A DNA stretch of 49,748 bases from an uncultured Lachnospiraceae bacterium (GTDB taxonomy: Bacteria > Bacillota > Clostridia > Lachnospirales > Lachnospiraceae), in assembly GCA_900316625.1 (NCBI GenBank), contig ONDO01000012.1, positions 1 through 49,748 on the forward strand. The letters run 5' to 3'. Position 1 is the first letter of the stretch. Each line of letters starts with the position of its first letter. Positions 25,049 to 33,124 of the stretch are shown one piece after another. A program made the position numbers and the translations under genes. The notes beneath the pieces are model-generated. The model was given only the letters and a program-made list of their open reading frames with translations. It was not told the DNA's origin and did no database searches.

Positions 25049-25159
25049 ATGAGTACAAATAAGAGAGTTCGCTACGAAGAACTAGGTGTGCAGGCTGATT
25101 ACACCGAAGAGCAGATCAGGGACTTCGTATGGTATCTGGTAGAGGCGGAGTTGGCATAG
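25049..25159 (+). CDS. Possible 36-residue small protein
   Basis: An open frame MSTNKRVRYEELGVQAD then YTEEQIRDFVWYLVEAELA lies between the phosphodiesterase and the GntR gene. The composition is protein-like: a TEEQIRDFVWYLVEAEL amphipathic helix with acidic residues and no rare-codon run. The ribosome site is weak. It is not recognised. It could be a real small protein, perhaps a regulator co-transcribed with the phosphodiesterase, or the surviving end of a lost gene. Confidence 0.35.
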   Translation: MSTNKRVRYEELGVQADYTEEQIRDFVWYLVEAELA

Positions 25160-25160
25160 G

Positions 25161-25227
25161 TTGACAAGGCATAGGCCCTTTTGATACTTTCTGTATTAAG
25201 AGGAATAGTACAGCCCGTACAGAAAGT
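25161..25227 (+). promoter_or_regulatory. Promoter and inverted-repeat operator of the GntR-ABC operon
   Basis: TTGACA (25161-25166) and GATACT (25183-25188, 16-base spacing) form a likely promoter. A perfect 10-bp inverted repeat, ACTTTCTGTA (25186-25195) and TACAGAAAGT (25218-25227), separated by 22 bases, overlaps the -10 box and start region. YtrA-type regulators usually bind inverted repeats in their own promoter, so self-repression is likely. Confidence 0.6.
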
Positions 25228-25242
25228 GAGAGAGGAGGTCAT

Positions 25243-25614
25243 ATGGTTCTGCTGGATTACCGGAGCGGTCGCCCTATCTATGAACAGATATCATCATATT
25301 TCGAGCGATTGATCCTGTCCGGGATTATGCTTGCAGATGAACAGATGCCTTCTGTTCGTGGCCTTGCCATGGAACTCTCCACGAATCCCAATACAGTGCA
25401 GAAAGCTTATAACGACCTGGAAGAGAGGGGGTTCATCTATTCTGTTAAGGGGAGGGGAAATTTCGTCCGGGAGAACCCCAGACTCATAGAGGAGAAGAAG
25501 CGAGAACTCGTGGAACGTATTAAGGATATTGAACGCGATGCAAGGGAGTTTGGCCTGGAGGTAGAGGAACTTGTGCAGTTGGCTCTGCAGGAGATGGAGA
25601 AGCAAGATGATTGA
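25243..25614 (+). CDS. GntR family transcriptional regulator, YtrA subfamily
   Basis: A 123-residue protein with an N-terminal winged helix (residues about 8-75: GRPIYEQISSYFERLILSG, QMPSVRGLAMELSTNPNTVQKAYNDLEERGFIYSVKGRGNFV) and a short C-terminal helical region for dimerisation, as in the YtrA group, which lacks a large effector domain. YtrA-like repressors control ABC transporter operons induced by cell-envelope stress. AGAGGAGGT precedes ATG 25243. The gene overlaps the ABC ATPase by 8 bases and an inverted repeat covers its promoter, supporting autoregulation. Confidence 0.88.
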   Translation: MVLLDYRSGRPIYEQISSYFERLILSGIMLADEQMPSVRGLAMELSTNPNTVQKAYNDLEERGFIYSVKGRGNFVRENPRLIEEKKRELVERIKDIERDAREFGLEVEELVQLALQEMEKQDD

Positions 25615-26512
25615 GATTCGAAATCTAAGTAAGAGTTTTGATGAGATCAGAGCTGTCAGTGACGTTAGTCTGAATATCAGAGAACATGAAGTGTTCGGCC
25701 TGGTTGGGACGAATGGAGCAGGAAAGTCTACCCTCCTTCGTATGATTGCAGATACGCTGGTTCCGGATCAGGGCGAGGTCTTCATCGATGGTAAGCCGGT
25801 ACATGACGATCCTCTGGTTAAGCGGAAGGTATTCTTCATCGCTGATGATGCCTATTATTTTCCGAATTCAATACCCAGAGAGATGGCGGAATATTATGCG
25901 AAGATCTACGAGAACTTCGATATGGGGAGATTCACATACCTGCTGAACCACTTTCATCTCGATCCATCCCGTATGATTGATACCTATTCCAAGGGAATGA
26001 AGAAGCAGTTATCGATTATTCTGGGCATTAGTTCCGGCACCAGATATCTGCTCTGCGATGAAACTTTCGATGGACTCGATCCAGTCATCCGTCAGGGCGT
26101 GAAATCCCTCTTTGCACGGGATATGGCGGACAGAGGACTGACTCCGATTATTGCATCTCATAATCTGAGGGAATTAGAGGATATCTGTGACCATGTAGGA
26201 CTCTTACATGAGGGTGGAGTTCTTCTGTCAGAAGATCTGTCTGATATGCAGGAGAAGGTGCAGAAGGTACAGGCGGTATTCAAAACAGAAAGGGACAGAA
26301 TTGCTCTCGAAGATCGGCTTAGCATACGCTATCAGAATTCTGTGGGAAGACTGAACAGCTATATCATTAATGCGAGTCGCAAGGAAGCGGAGGAAATCTT
26401 CTCTTCCGCAGAGACTGTCTATTATGAGATTCTGAAACTTACATTGGAAGAGATATTCATCAGCACGACGGAGGTGGCAGGCTATGACGTCCGCAAGTTC
26501 ATCCTCGCCTAA
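25607..26512 (+). CDS. ABC transporter ATP-binding protein
   Basis: A 301-residue ATPase: Walker A GTNGAGKST (about residues 36-44), signature YSKGMKKQLSI, Walker B LLCDETFDGLD (Thr in place of the usual Pro after Glu), and the switch His in IASHNL. A C-terminal extension of about 80 residues follows the core. It overlaps the GntR gene by 8 bases and the permease by 29, so the three are one operon. ATG 25607 starts exactly at MIEIRNLSKSF; the upstream in-frame ATG 25571 gives a non-homologous tail. With the downstream membrane protein it should form an ABC-2-like exporter resembling YtrBC systems. Substrate unknown. Confidence 0.9.
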   Translation: MIEIRNLSKSFDEIRAVSDVSLNIREHEVFGLVGTNGAGKSTLLRMIADTLVPDQGEVFIDGKPVHDDPLVKRKVFFIADDAYYFPNSIPREMAEYYAKIYENFDMGRFTYLLNHFHLDPSRMIDTYSKGMKKQLSIILGISSGTRYLLCDETFDGLDPVIRQGVKSLFARDMADRGLTPIIASHNLRELEDICDHVGLLHEGGVLLSEDLSDMQEKVQKVQAVFKTERDRIALEDRLSIRYQNSVGRLNSYIINASRKEAEEIFSSAETVYYEILKLTLEEIFISTTEVAGYDVRKFILA

Positions 26513-28703
26513 GAAGGGGCTTTCCTTCTTCTCATATCATAGGAATCTATTCGGGAGACGACTCTGGGTAGGTGTTGTCTCAATTGTCCTACAGTTGCTC
26601 TTCTACACGGTGGCAACTCCCCTTCGTATCGTATATGACAGAAGTCAGGTGGCGGATCAGCTGACAACGGAGATAGCCAGAGCAACTTATCGTACGAAGC
26701 AGGCGCAGATGATCTTCGGACAGATGTGTCTGTCGTCTATTGCCATGGGACTCACCCTGCTTCTGGCTGTTGTGATAGCACATCAGGGCTTCGCTTATGT
26801 CTTCTCCAGACGGGAACTCGACTTCTATATGTCTCAGCCGGTGAAGAGATCCAGGCACTTCCGTGATGTATATATCAATGGCATTATGCTCTTTGCACTT
26901 CCCTATATGATCTCGGTTCTCCTGGGGGTCTGTGTTGCGGAAGGAATGCACTCCATGTCAACGCTTGTCTTCGGCGAGATTCTCTATGGAATGCTCCGCA
27001 TGTTCTTCTTCTTCGTCGCGGTGTATTCTATTGCCGTTATCGCAGTGCTTACGACAGGAAGGGAAATCTATGCCATCCTGGTGACGATCTTCCTTCTGCT
27101 CTTCGAATTTGTTGCACACGCTGTACTTGCGCTGCTACGCAGTTACTATCTGGTAACGTATTATCCGACCGGCAGCGGAATTACCAGTATAGGGCGCATG
27201 TTTATAACGCCTGCCTATAATTTCATGATGGGTAAGAGCCGCATGTTATCGGCAATCGATCATTATGGAAATGTGGATTCTACCTATCAGCTGATCTCAC
27301 AGGATTTTAGCAGTCTATGCTACATTGCCTTCCTGTCTCTCTTAGGAAGTATCATCGCATACTTCTGCTTCAAGAAGAGAAGAAGCGAAGATGCGGGGTG
27401 TGGTATCTGTTTCCGTCATTTCGAACTCTTTGTGAAGGGCTTCTGCGCAATCTTCGGGGCAGTATTCTTCGGCACCCTGATGGATCAGATCTTCTCTGAT
27501 CTGGAATGGAGGGGAAGAACTCTGATTCTCTTCCTGATTATTCTGATCTCCAGTCTTCTGATCTCTTCTTTCATTGAGGTTATGTTAAGACGGGACATCA
27601 AGCGCTTCTTCAAGGGATATATCTGTACGATCGTGTCTTGTATCGCAGCGATTCTTCTGGTTGTAATCTATCGCTGGGATCTTATGGGGTATGATACCTA
27701 TGTACCGAAGACATCCGAAGTGATTGATTACAGCTTCCGACCTACGAATCCGACGGAAGTAAGACATATCGCAATCTACGACACCACGGAAGAGGAATTA
27801 GAGGCAGTTACATCGGGCATGCACCTCACGGAAGTGAAGCCTATGGCAGAGATTGCCAGGATTTCCCAGGAGAATATGGTCTCTGCTATAAAGGACTATC
27901 CCAAGGGATTCTCTCTGTCTCGTCTCTTGCATGGATGGCAGGAAGAAGATGATAGAATGAATCAGTATGGCTGGGATGCGGTTGTGACCTGGCGACTGAA
28001 GAATGGTAGAAGTGTTACAAGGCAGATGAGGGTACCGACGGATATCGACAGTAGTCTCATGGACCGGATCATTGCAAATGATAACTATCGGAATCCCTGG
28101 TATAGGCTGTCAGAACTCCCTTACATGGCGAGTCAGAGTAATATCAGTCTGCGTTATGATGGTGGCTATACGGACCATTCCATTAATGATGCGAATACAT
28201 GTCTGCAGGAATTCATGAAGGTATATTCGGCAGATCTTACGCAGTATGGCTTTACATTTGCATCAAATAACCGGGGCATCGGCCAGGTCGAATGGTGGGC
28301 GGATGACAATGATATGAACTTCGAGGTGTATCCGTCTTACACGAATACGATAGCCTTCCTGAGACGCTATAATCTCTTCGTGGAACCGGTTCCTGATCTT
28401 GCGAATATCTCGAATCTGGTGATCGAGAGAACGGTCTATACAGATTCCGATGTAAGCACAGATCGCATCGAGATTACAGACGAAAAAGAGTTAGAAGAGT
28501 TGCAGCCTCTGATGACCAGTATGGAGGCCTACGGAGACTGGAGTAAGGACCAGACCCAGAATTACTATATTACACAGGATAAGGATTCGGTCGATTACGA
28601 TATCATGTTCAACCTGAATGACCAGGGAACGGGATATGGACAGCAGGTCTGGATGGTATTCCGTGACGGAGAGGTTCCGGATTGGGTAGAAGAGAAGTTT
28701 TAA
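26484..28703 (+). CDS. ABC transporter permease with a large extracytoplasmic C-terminal domain
   Basis: A 739-residue membrane protein. About nine or ten hydrophobic helices occupy residues 25-410, beginning with LWVGVVSIVLQLLFYTV and including a YAYVFSRRELDFYMSQPV-type cytoplasmic segment typical of ABC-2 permeases. The last 330 residues are soluble and predicted outside (EVIDYSFRPTNPTEVRHIAIYD onward). GGAGG at 26471-26475 supports ATG 26484 despite the 29-base overlap. The layout resembles permeases found with YtrA-type regulators in Clostridia. It may sense or export an envelope-active compound such as a peptide antibiotic; that is inferred from the regulator. Confidence 0.75.
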   Translation: MTSASSSSPKKGLSFFSYHRNLFGRRLWVGVVSIVLQLLFYTVATPLRIVYDRSQVADQLTTEIARATYRTKQAQMIFGQMCLSSIAMGLTLLLAVVIAHQGFAYVFSRRELDFYMSQPVKRSRHFRDVYINGIMLFALPYMISVLLGVCVAEGMHSMSTLVFGEILYGMLRMFFFFVAVYSIAVIAVLTTGREIYAILVTIFLLLFEFVAHAVLALLRSYYLVTYYPTGSGITSIGRMFITPAYNFMMGKSRMLSAIDHYGNVDSTYQLISQDFSSLCYIAFLSLLGSIIAYFCFKKRRSEDAGCGICFRHFELFVKGFCAIFGAVFFGTLMDQIFSDLEWRGRTLILFLIILISSLLISSFIEVMLRRDIKRFFKGYICTIVSCIAAILLVVIYRWDLMGYDTYVPKTSEVIDYSFRPTNPTEVRHIAIYDTTEEELEAVTSGMHLTEVKPMAEIARISQENMVSAIKDYPKGFSLSRLLHGWQEEDDRMNQYGWDAVVTWRLKNGRSVTRQMRVPTDIDSSLMDRIIANDNYRNPWYRLSELPYMASQSNISLRYDGGYTDHSINDANTCLQEFMKVYSADLTQYGFTFASNNRGIGQVEWWADDNDMNFEVYPSYTNTIAFLRRYNLFVEPVPDLANISNLVIERTVYTDSDVSTDRIEITDEKELEELQPLMTSMEAYGDWSKDQTQNYYITQDKDSVDYDIMFNLNDQGTGYGQQVWMVFRDGEVPDWVEEKF

Positions 28704-28766
28704 GTGATCGAACACTCGAACTATAGGGTAGGTGTATACGCAAACTATAGAAAACAGGAATTAGAA

Positions 28767-28803
28767 AATGCCAGAAGAGAAAAACTTCTTCTCTTCTGGC
28801 ATT
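28767..28803. terminator. Strong bidirectional terminator
   Basis: A perfect 15-bp stem joins AATGCCAGAAGAGAA (28767-28781) and TTCTCTTCTGGCATT (28789-28803) with a 7-base loop. A-rich and T-containing flanks lie on both sides. It separates the convergent permease and thioredoxin genes and can serve both. Confidence 0.85.
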
Positions 28804-28847
28804 ATTACATCTAGCATCAGATGTCGCTCAGGGGGCTTAATAAAGGA

Positions 28848-29159
28848 TCAGAGTCCCATCATCTCTGCGAGCTTCTCAGCAGGAGTGACACCTACAGACT
28901 TAGCAATCAGTTCGCCACCCTTGAATGCAAGGAGACTAGGAATAGACATGATGTTGAACTGCTCTGCGAGATCCGGCTCGTCATCGACATTCAGCTTGCA
29001 GACGATCGCGTCAGGATGTGCTTTAGCGAATTCTTCAACGATGGGACCCTGCATCTGGCAAGGACCACACCAGGTTGCCCAGAAATCAATCAGAACAGGC
29101 TTATCAGCCTTTAAAACTACATTTTCAAAATCAGCGGACTTCAGTTCGATTACTGCCAT
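28848..29159 (-). CDS. trxA: Thioredoxin
   Basis: A 103-residue thioredoxin with the WCGPC redox centre (residues 30-34), the buried Asp at residue 25 (LIDFWATW) and the cis-Pro of SIPSLLAFKGGE. It reduces cytoplasmic disulfides. Start at 29159 has GGAGGTAAT directly upstream on the minus strand; 22 further codons upstream are open but not homologous. It stands alone between two plus-strand operons, diverging from the polyamine genes. Confidence 0.95.
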   Translation of the reverse strand: MAVIELKSADFENVVLKADKPVLIDFWATWCGPCQMQGPIVEEFAKAHPDAIVCKLNVDDEPDLAEQFNIMSIPSLLAFKGGELIAKSVGVTPAEKLAEMMGL

Positions 29160-29225
29160 AATTACCTCCAAAATATATGTTATGTAACTTAATTCAATCG
29201 GTTTTCCATATGGAGACTCTATCAT

Positions 29226-29417
29226 AATCCGTAGAAGAAAATCAACTGATATAAATTATATTTTATAAAATATTTATATCTTGATCATCTGCCTATGAAT
29301 TCGGTATCCTATTCGCATGAAAGTAGGCGCATGTACTGGAATAATCGGCGAAAATGAGATATATTAAAGAGAAGCGCACATTTTTACATTGCGCTTGTTT
29401 TCAGGAGATATAAAAGC
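29226..29417. promoter_or_regulatory. AT-rich divergent region and leader hairpin before the polyamine operon
   Basis: This gap separates thioredoxin (minus) from speA (plus). It holds a very AT-rich stretch with the 14-bp perfect palindrome TATTTTATAAAATA (29259-29272). TTGATC (29281-29286) and TATCCT (29305-29310), 18 bases apart, are a possible speA promoter. Close to the gene, AAGCGCA (29372-29378) pairs with TGCGCTT (29390-29396) and is followed by GTTTTC, just before the ribosome site CAGGAG. That hairpin could end transcription early or mask translation. Confidence 0.45.
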
Positions 29418-30866
29418 ATGAATCAGGACATACAGACAAGAGCACCTCTCTATGAGGCTCTTGAGAAATTCCGGAAGCAGAGGGTCGTTCCCTTCGATGT
29501 ACCCGGTCATAAAAGAGGCAGAGGTAACAGCGAACTGACAGACTTCTTAGGGCAGCGATGCATGGACGTCGATGTTAACTCCATGAAGCCTCTGGATAAC
29601 CTGTCTCACCCGGTATCGGTCATCCGGGAAGCAGAAGAACTGGCTGCAGATGCGTTCGGTGCAGCAAATGCCTTCTTCATGGTTGGAGGTACTACAAGTT
29701 CTGTGCAGACTATGGTCTTCACCTCCGTAAAACGCGGTGAGAAGATCATTATGCCGAGAAATGTCCATAAGTCTGCCATCAATGCTCTCATTCTCTGTGG
29801 AGCAGTTCCTGTCTATATCGATCCCAAGGTTGATGTGAAACTGGGCATTCCTCTTGGAATGGAACTTGCCGATGTACAGAAGGCAATCGATGAGAATCCG
29901 GATGCCAAGGCAATCCTTATCAATAATCCTTCTTATTATGGTATCTGTTCGAATCTGAAGGCGATTGTTGAGATGGCTCATAAGAATGGAATGCTTGCTC
30001 TGGTTGATGAAGCACATGGAACCCATCTGTCCTTCCACGAAGACCTGCCGATGTCCGGTATGGAAGCCGGTGCAGATATGTCGGCAGTCTCCATGCATAA
30101 GTCCGGAGGCTCTCTTACACAGTCATCCCTCTTACTTACAGGTGCAGATGTAGATCCCGGATATGTACAGAACATCATCAACCTGACCCAGTCAACGAGT
30201 GCGTCCTATCTTCTCCTGGCATCTCTTGATATCAGCCGAAGAAATCTCGCCATGAGAGGTCACGGCTCCTTCGAGAATGTTGCCAGAATGGCGCAGTATG
30301 CCAGAGATGAGATTAATGAAATCGGTGGCTATTATGCCTTTGGCGCAGAACTGAAGAATGGTGGTACGATCTACGACTTCGATGTGACGAAGCTTGTTGT
30401 GAATACCAGAGGTATCGGACTTACCGGCATCGAAGTCTATGATCTATTGAGAGATGAATACGATATCCAGATGGAGTTTGGTGAACTGTCCAATGTTCTT
30501 GCTTATATCTCTATCGGAGACCGTCTGCAGGAGATCGAACGTCTGGCCGGAGCACTGGAGGACATCAAGCGTCTCTATGCAAAACCTGAGACAGAAATCG
30601 AATCTGCAGAATATGTGAGCCCAAATGTGAAGGCGACACCCCAGGAAGCATTCTATGCGGAGAAGGTAAGTCTTCCCATCCATGAGACGATCGGAAGAAT
30701 CTCCGGTGAGTCAGTCATGTGCTATCCTCCCGGAATTCCAATCGTGTCTCCGGGTGAGCTGATTACAGCAGAGATCTTGGAATATATTGATAATGCCATT
30801 GAACGTGGCTGTTCCATGCAGGGACCCAAGAGCCTGGATCTGTCCGAACTGGAGGTTTTGAAATAA
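29418..30866 (+). CDS. speA: Arginine decarboxylase (PLP, Orn/Lys/Arg decarboxylase fold I)
   Basis: A 482-residue enzyme of the short Gram-positive group I decarboxylases, like Bacillus SpeA. FDVPGHKRGRGN, FFMVGGTTSSVQTMV (PLP phosphate cup), VDEAHGTH (Asp-Ala-His that contacts the cofactor) and SMHKSGGSLTQSS, whose Lys (about residue 227) forms the Schiff base, are all present; the C-terminal CYPPGIPIVSPGE is typical. The family also includes lysine and ornithine decarboxylases. Arginine is preferred because agmatine deiminase and N-carbamoylputrescine amidase lie in the same operon. It makes agmatine in the cytoplasm. CAGGAG precedes ATG 29418. Confidence 0.88.
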   Translation: MNQDIQTRAPLYEALEKFRKQRVVPFDVPGHKRGRGNSELTDFLGQRCMDVDVNSMKPLDNLSHPVSVIREAEELAADAFGAANAFFMVGGTTSSVQTMVFTSVKRGEKIIMPRNVHKSAINALILCGAVPVYIDPKVDVKLGIPLGMELADVQKAIDENPDAKAILINNPSYYGICSNLKAIVEMAHKNGMLALVDEAHGTHLSFHEDLPMSGMEAGADMSAVSMHKSGGSLTQSSLLLTGADVDPGYVQNIINLTQSTSASYLLLASLDISRRNLAMRGHGSFENVARMAQYARDEINEIGGYYAFGAELKNGGTIYDFDVTKLVVNTRGIGLTGIEVYDLLRDEYDIQMEFGELSNVLAYISIGDRLQEIERLAGALEDIKRLYAKPETEIESAEYVSPNVKATPQEAFYAEKVSLPIHETIGRISGESVMCYPPGIPIVSPGELITAEILEYIDNAIERGCSMQGPKSLDLSELEVLK

Positions 30867-30869
30867 GAG

Positions 30870-30894
30870 AGTATGCAGGAATTAACTGCATACT
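30870..30894 (+). other. Intercistronic stem-loop between speA and speE
   Basis: AGTATGCAG (30870-30878) pairs perfectly with CTGCATACT (30886-30894) around a 7-base loop. No T-tract follows and the speE ribosome site begins a few bases later. It is more likely an mRNA processing or stability element than a terminator. Confidence 0.5.
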
Positions 30895-30911
30895 GCAATG
30901 AAGGAGTATAG

Positions 30912-31763
30912 ATGGGATTCTGGTTTGAAGAATATCATACAGCCAATACAAAATTCGGCATCCGGGTAGGAGAGCAACTCTACCATGGAGAGAGTGAATA
31001 TCAGAAGATTGACGTCTTCGATTCTCCGGAATTCGGACGAGTGTTAACATCGAATGGATCTGTCATCTTCACGGATCAGGAAGAGTTCGTCTATGACGAG
31101 ATGGTGGTCCATGTCCCTATGGCTGTTCATCCAAATGTAAAACGTGTCCTGGTTCTCGGTGGTGGTGACGGTGGCGTCGCCAGAGAGCTCGCGCACTACA
31201 ATGAGATCGAAATCATCGATGTGGTAGAACCAGACAAGATGTTTGTAGATGTCTCCCGCAAGTTCTTCCCCAACAATGCGGTGGGCCTCGATGATGTAAG
31301 GGTACGCATTCACTACGAGGACGGTCTACGTTTCTTAAGAAAGTGCTCTGACCAGTATGATCTTATCATCAATGATGCGACAGACCCCTTAGGACATGAG
31401 GCCGGACTCTTCACCAAGGAGTTCTATGGCAACTGCTTCAAGGCACTGCATGAAGACGGTATCATGGTCTATCAGCATGGCAGCCCCTTCTTCGATGAAG
31501 ACGAGGAGAGCTGCAGGTCCATGCATCGTAAGGCTTACCGCAGCTTCCCTATTAATCGTGTCTATCAGGCACATATCCCGACCTGCCCAGCGGGTTACTG
31601 GCTCTTCGGATTCGCGTCGAAGAAGTATCATCCGCTGAAGGACTTCGATGCTGAGCGTTGGGATGCAAGAGGAATTAAAACCTGGTATTACACCACACAT
31701 CTTCACAGAGGGGCGTTCATGCTTCCCAAGTATGTAGAAGATATGCTGGAAGAAGAGGAGTAA
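30912..31763 (+). CDS. speE: Spermidine synthase homologue (aminopropyltransferase)
   Basis: A 283-residue member of the spermidine synthase family, near the usual length. The methionine-sulfonium binding loop is VLGGGDGGVARE (residues 81-92), the acidic VVEPD follows, and DATDP (155-159) corresponds to the catalytic DSSDP. The next stretch is PLGHEAGLFTKEFY where typical enzymes have PVGPAESLF, a visible change in the gate region. Classical SpeE transfers aminopropyl from decarboxylated S-adenosylmethionine to putrescine. No speD, the source of that donor, is in the window, while a carboxyspermidine route is encoded next door. Real substrates are therefore uncertain. GAAGGAG precedes ATG 30912. 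Confidence 0.85.
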   Translation: MGFWFEEYHTANTKFGIRVGEQLYHGESEYQKIDVFDSPEFGRVLTSNGSVIFTDQEEFVYDEMVVHVPMAVHPNVKRVLVLGGGDGGVARELAHYNEIEIIDVVEPDKMFVDVSRKFFPNNAVGLDDVRVRIHYEDGLRFLRKCSDQYDLIINDATDPLGHEAGLFTKEFYGNCFKALHEDGIMVYQHGSPFFDEDEESCRSMHRKAYRSFPINRVYQAHIPTCPAGYWLFGFASKKYHPLKDFDAERWDARGIKTWYYTTHLHRGAFMLPKYVEDMLEEEE

Positions 31764-31766
31764 TCT

Positions 31767-33032
31767 ATGGCAAAGAAAGTATTGGTAATCGGCTGTGGCG
31801 GTGTTGCACAGGTTGCAATCCAGAAGCTGGCAAAGCGCGATGATGTATTCAGTGACATGAGAATTGTATCCCGTACTGTCTCCAAGTGCGATGCGATGAA
31901 GGAAAAGTTAGAGAAGAATGGCACGAAGCTATCTATCTCCACTGGCACGGTTGACGCCGACAAGGTAGAGGATATCGTGAGAGTCATCAAGGATTACCAT
32001 CCGGATGTTGTTCTCAACGTCGCTCTTCCTTATCAGGATCTTACCATCATGGATGCCTGCCTGGAGTGCAAGGTAGACTATGTAGATACTGCAAATTACG
32101 AGCCTGAAGATACCGACGATCCAAAATGGCGTAAGATCTATGAGAAGCGCTGCAAGGAAGCCGGATTTACCGCTTACTTCGATTACAGCTGGCAGTGGGC
32201 CTACAAGAAGAAGTTCGAAGATGCCGGACTTACCGCACTGCTTGGAAGCGGATTTGATCCCGGTGTAACTTCTGTCTTCGTAGCTTATGCCAAGAAGCAT
32301 TACTTCGATACCATCGACACTGTTGATATCCTGGACTGCAATGGTGGTGACCATGGCTACAAGTTCGCTACCAACTTCAATCCTGAGATCAACCTCCGTG
32401 AGGTTTCTGCAAACGGCTCTTACTGGGAAAACGGCAAGTGGATCGAGACCAAACCCATGGAGATTAAGCGCAAGTATAACTTCCCTCAGGTAGGTGATAA
32501 GGATATGTATCTGCTTCACCATGAGGAGATTGAAGCTCTGGGTAAGAACTTCCCTGAGATAAAGAGAATCCGCTTCTTCATGACTTTCGGACAGTCTTAT
32601 CTGGATCATATGCACTGTCTGGAAGATGTTGGAATGCTGTCTACGGAACCTGTCGATTTCAATGGTCAGAAGATCGTTCCCATCCAGTTCCTCAAGGCAC
32701 TTCTTCCGGATCCGGCATCCCTTGGACCTCGCACTGTAGGTAAGACCAATATCGGTTGTATCTTCACAGGAACGAAGAATGGCGAGAAGAAGACCCTCTT
32801 CATCTATAATGTATGTGACCATCAGGAATGCTATAAGGAAGTTGGTTCTCAGGCAATCAGCTACACCACCGGTGTTCCCGCTATGATCGGAACTTCTCTG
32901 GTTGCAGATGGCACCTGGAAGAAGCCGGGTGTATTCACCACGGATGAGTTCGATCCGGATCCTTACATGGAACTCCTGAATCAGTACGGCCTGCCTTGGG
33001 TAGTGGATGAGAATCCGGTGCTGGTGGATTAA
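31767..33032 (+). CDS. Carboxy(nor)spermidine dehydrogenase, saccharopine dehydrogenase family
   Basis: A 421-residue LYS9-like oxidoreductase. An N-terminal Rossmann fold (KKVLVIGCGGVAQVAIQKLAKR) binds NADPH; YVDTANYEPED, AYFDYSWQWAYKKKFEDAGLTALLGSGFDPGVTSVF and LDCNGGDHGYKFATNFNPEIN are the signatures of carboxynorspermidine/carboxyspermidine dehydrogenases (CASDH). These reductively condense aspartate semialdehyde with putrescine or diaminopropane. It sits 3 bases after speE and upstream of the matching decarboxylase. With putrescine made by this operon, carboxyspermidine is the expected product. GAGGAG precedes the start. Confidence 0.9.
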   Translation: MAKKVLVIGCGGVAQVAIQKLAKRDDVFSDMRIVSRTVSKCDAMKEKLEKNGTKLSISTGTVDADKVEDIVRVIKDYHPDVVLNVALPYQDLTIMDACLECKVDYVDTANYEPEDTDDPKWRKIYEKRCKEAGFTAYFDYSWQWAYKKKFEDAGLTALLGSGFDPGVTSVFVAYAKKHYFDTIDTVDILDCNGGDHGYKFATNFNPEINLREVSANGSYWENGKWIETKPMEIKRKYNFPQVGDKDMYLLHHEEIEALGKNFPEIKRIRFFMTFGQSYLDHMHCLEDVGMLSTEPVDFNGQKIVPIQFLKALLPDPASLGPRTVGKTNIGCIFTGTKNGEKKTLFIYNVCDHQECYKEVGSQAISYTTGVPAMIGTSLVADGTWKKPGVFTTDEFDPDPYMELLNQYGLPWVVDENPVLVD

Positions 33033-33073
33033 ATCTGGGCCCTACATCCAATGGGGCAAGTAAAAAACTATCT

Positions 33074-33079
33074 TATAAT
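33074..33079 (+). promoter_or_regulatory. Possible internal -10 element before nspC
   Basis: TATAAT at 33074-33079 lies in the only sizeable gap (92 bases) of the polyamine operon, 46 bases before the nspC start. No clear -35 box is present at the right distance, so this is a tentative secondary promoter. Confidence 0.35.
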
Positions 33080-33124
33080 GCTTATAGAATACAAGAACAA
33101 AGAGAAAATAAGCGAGGAGTACTC

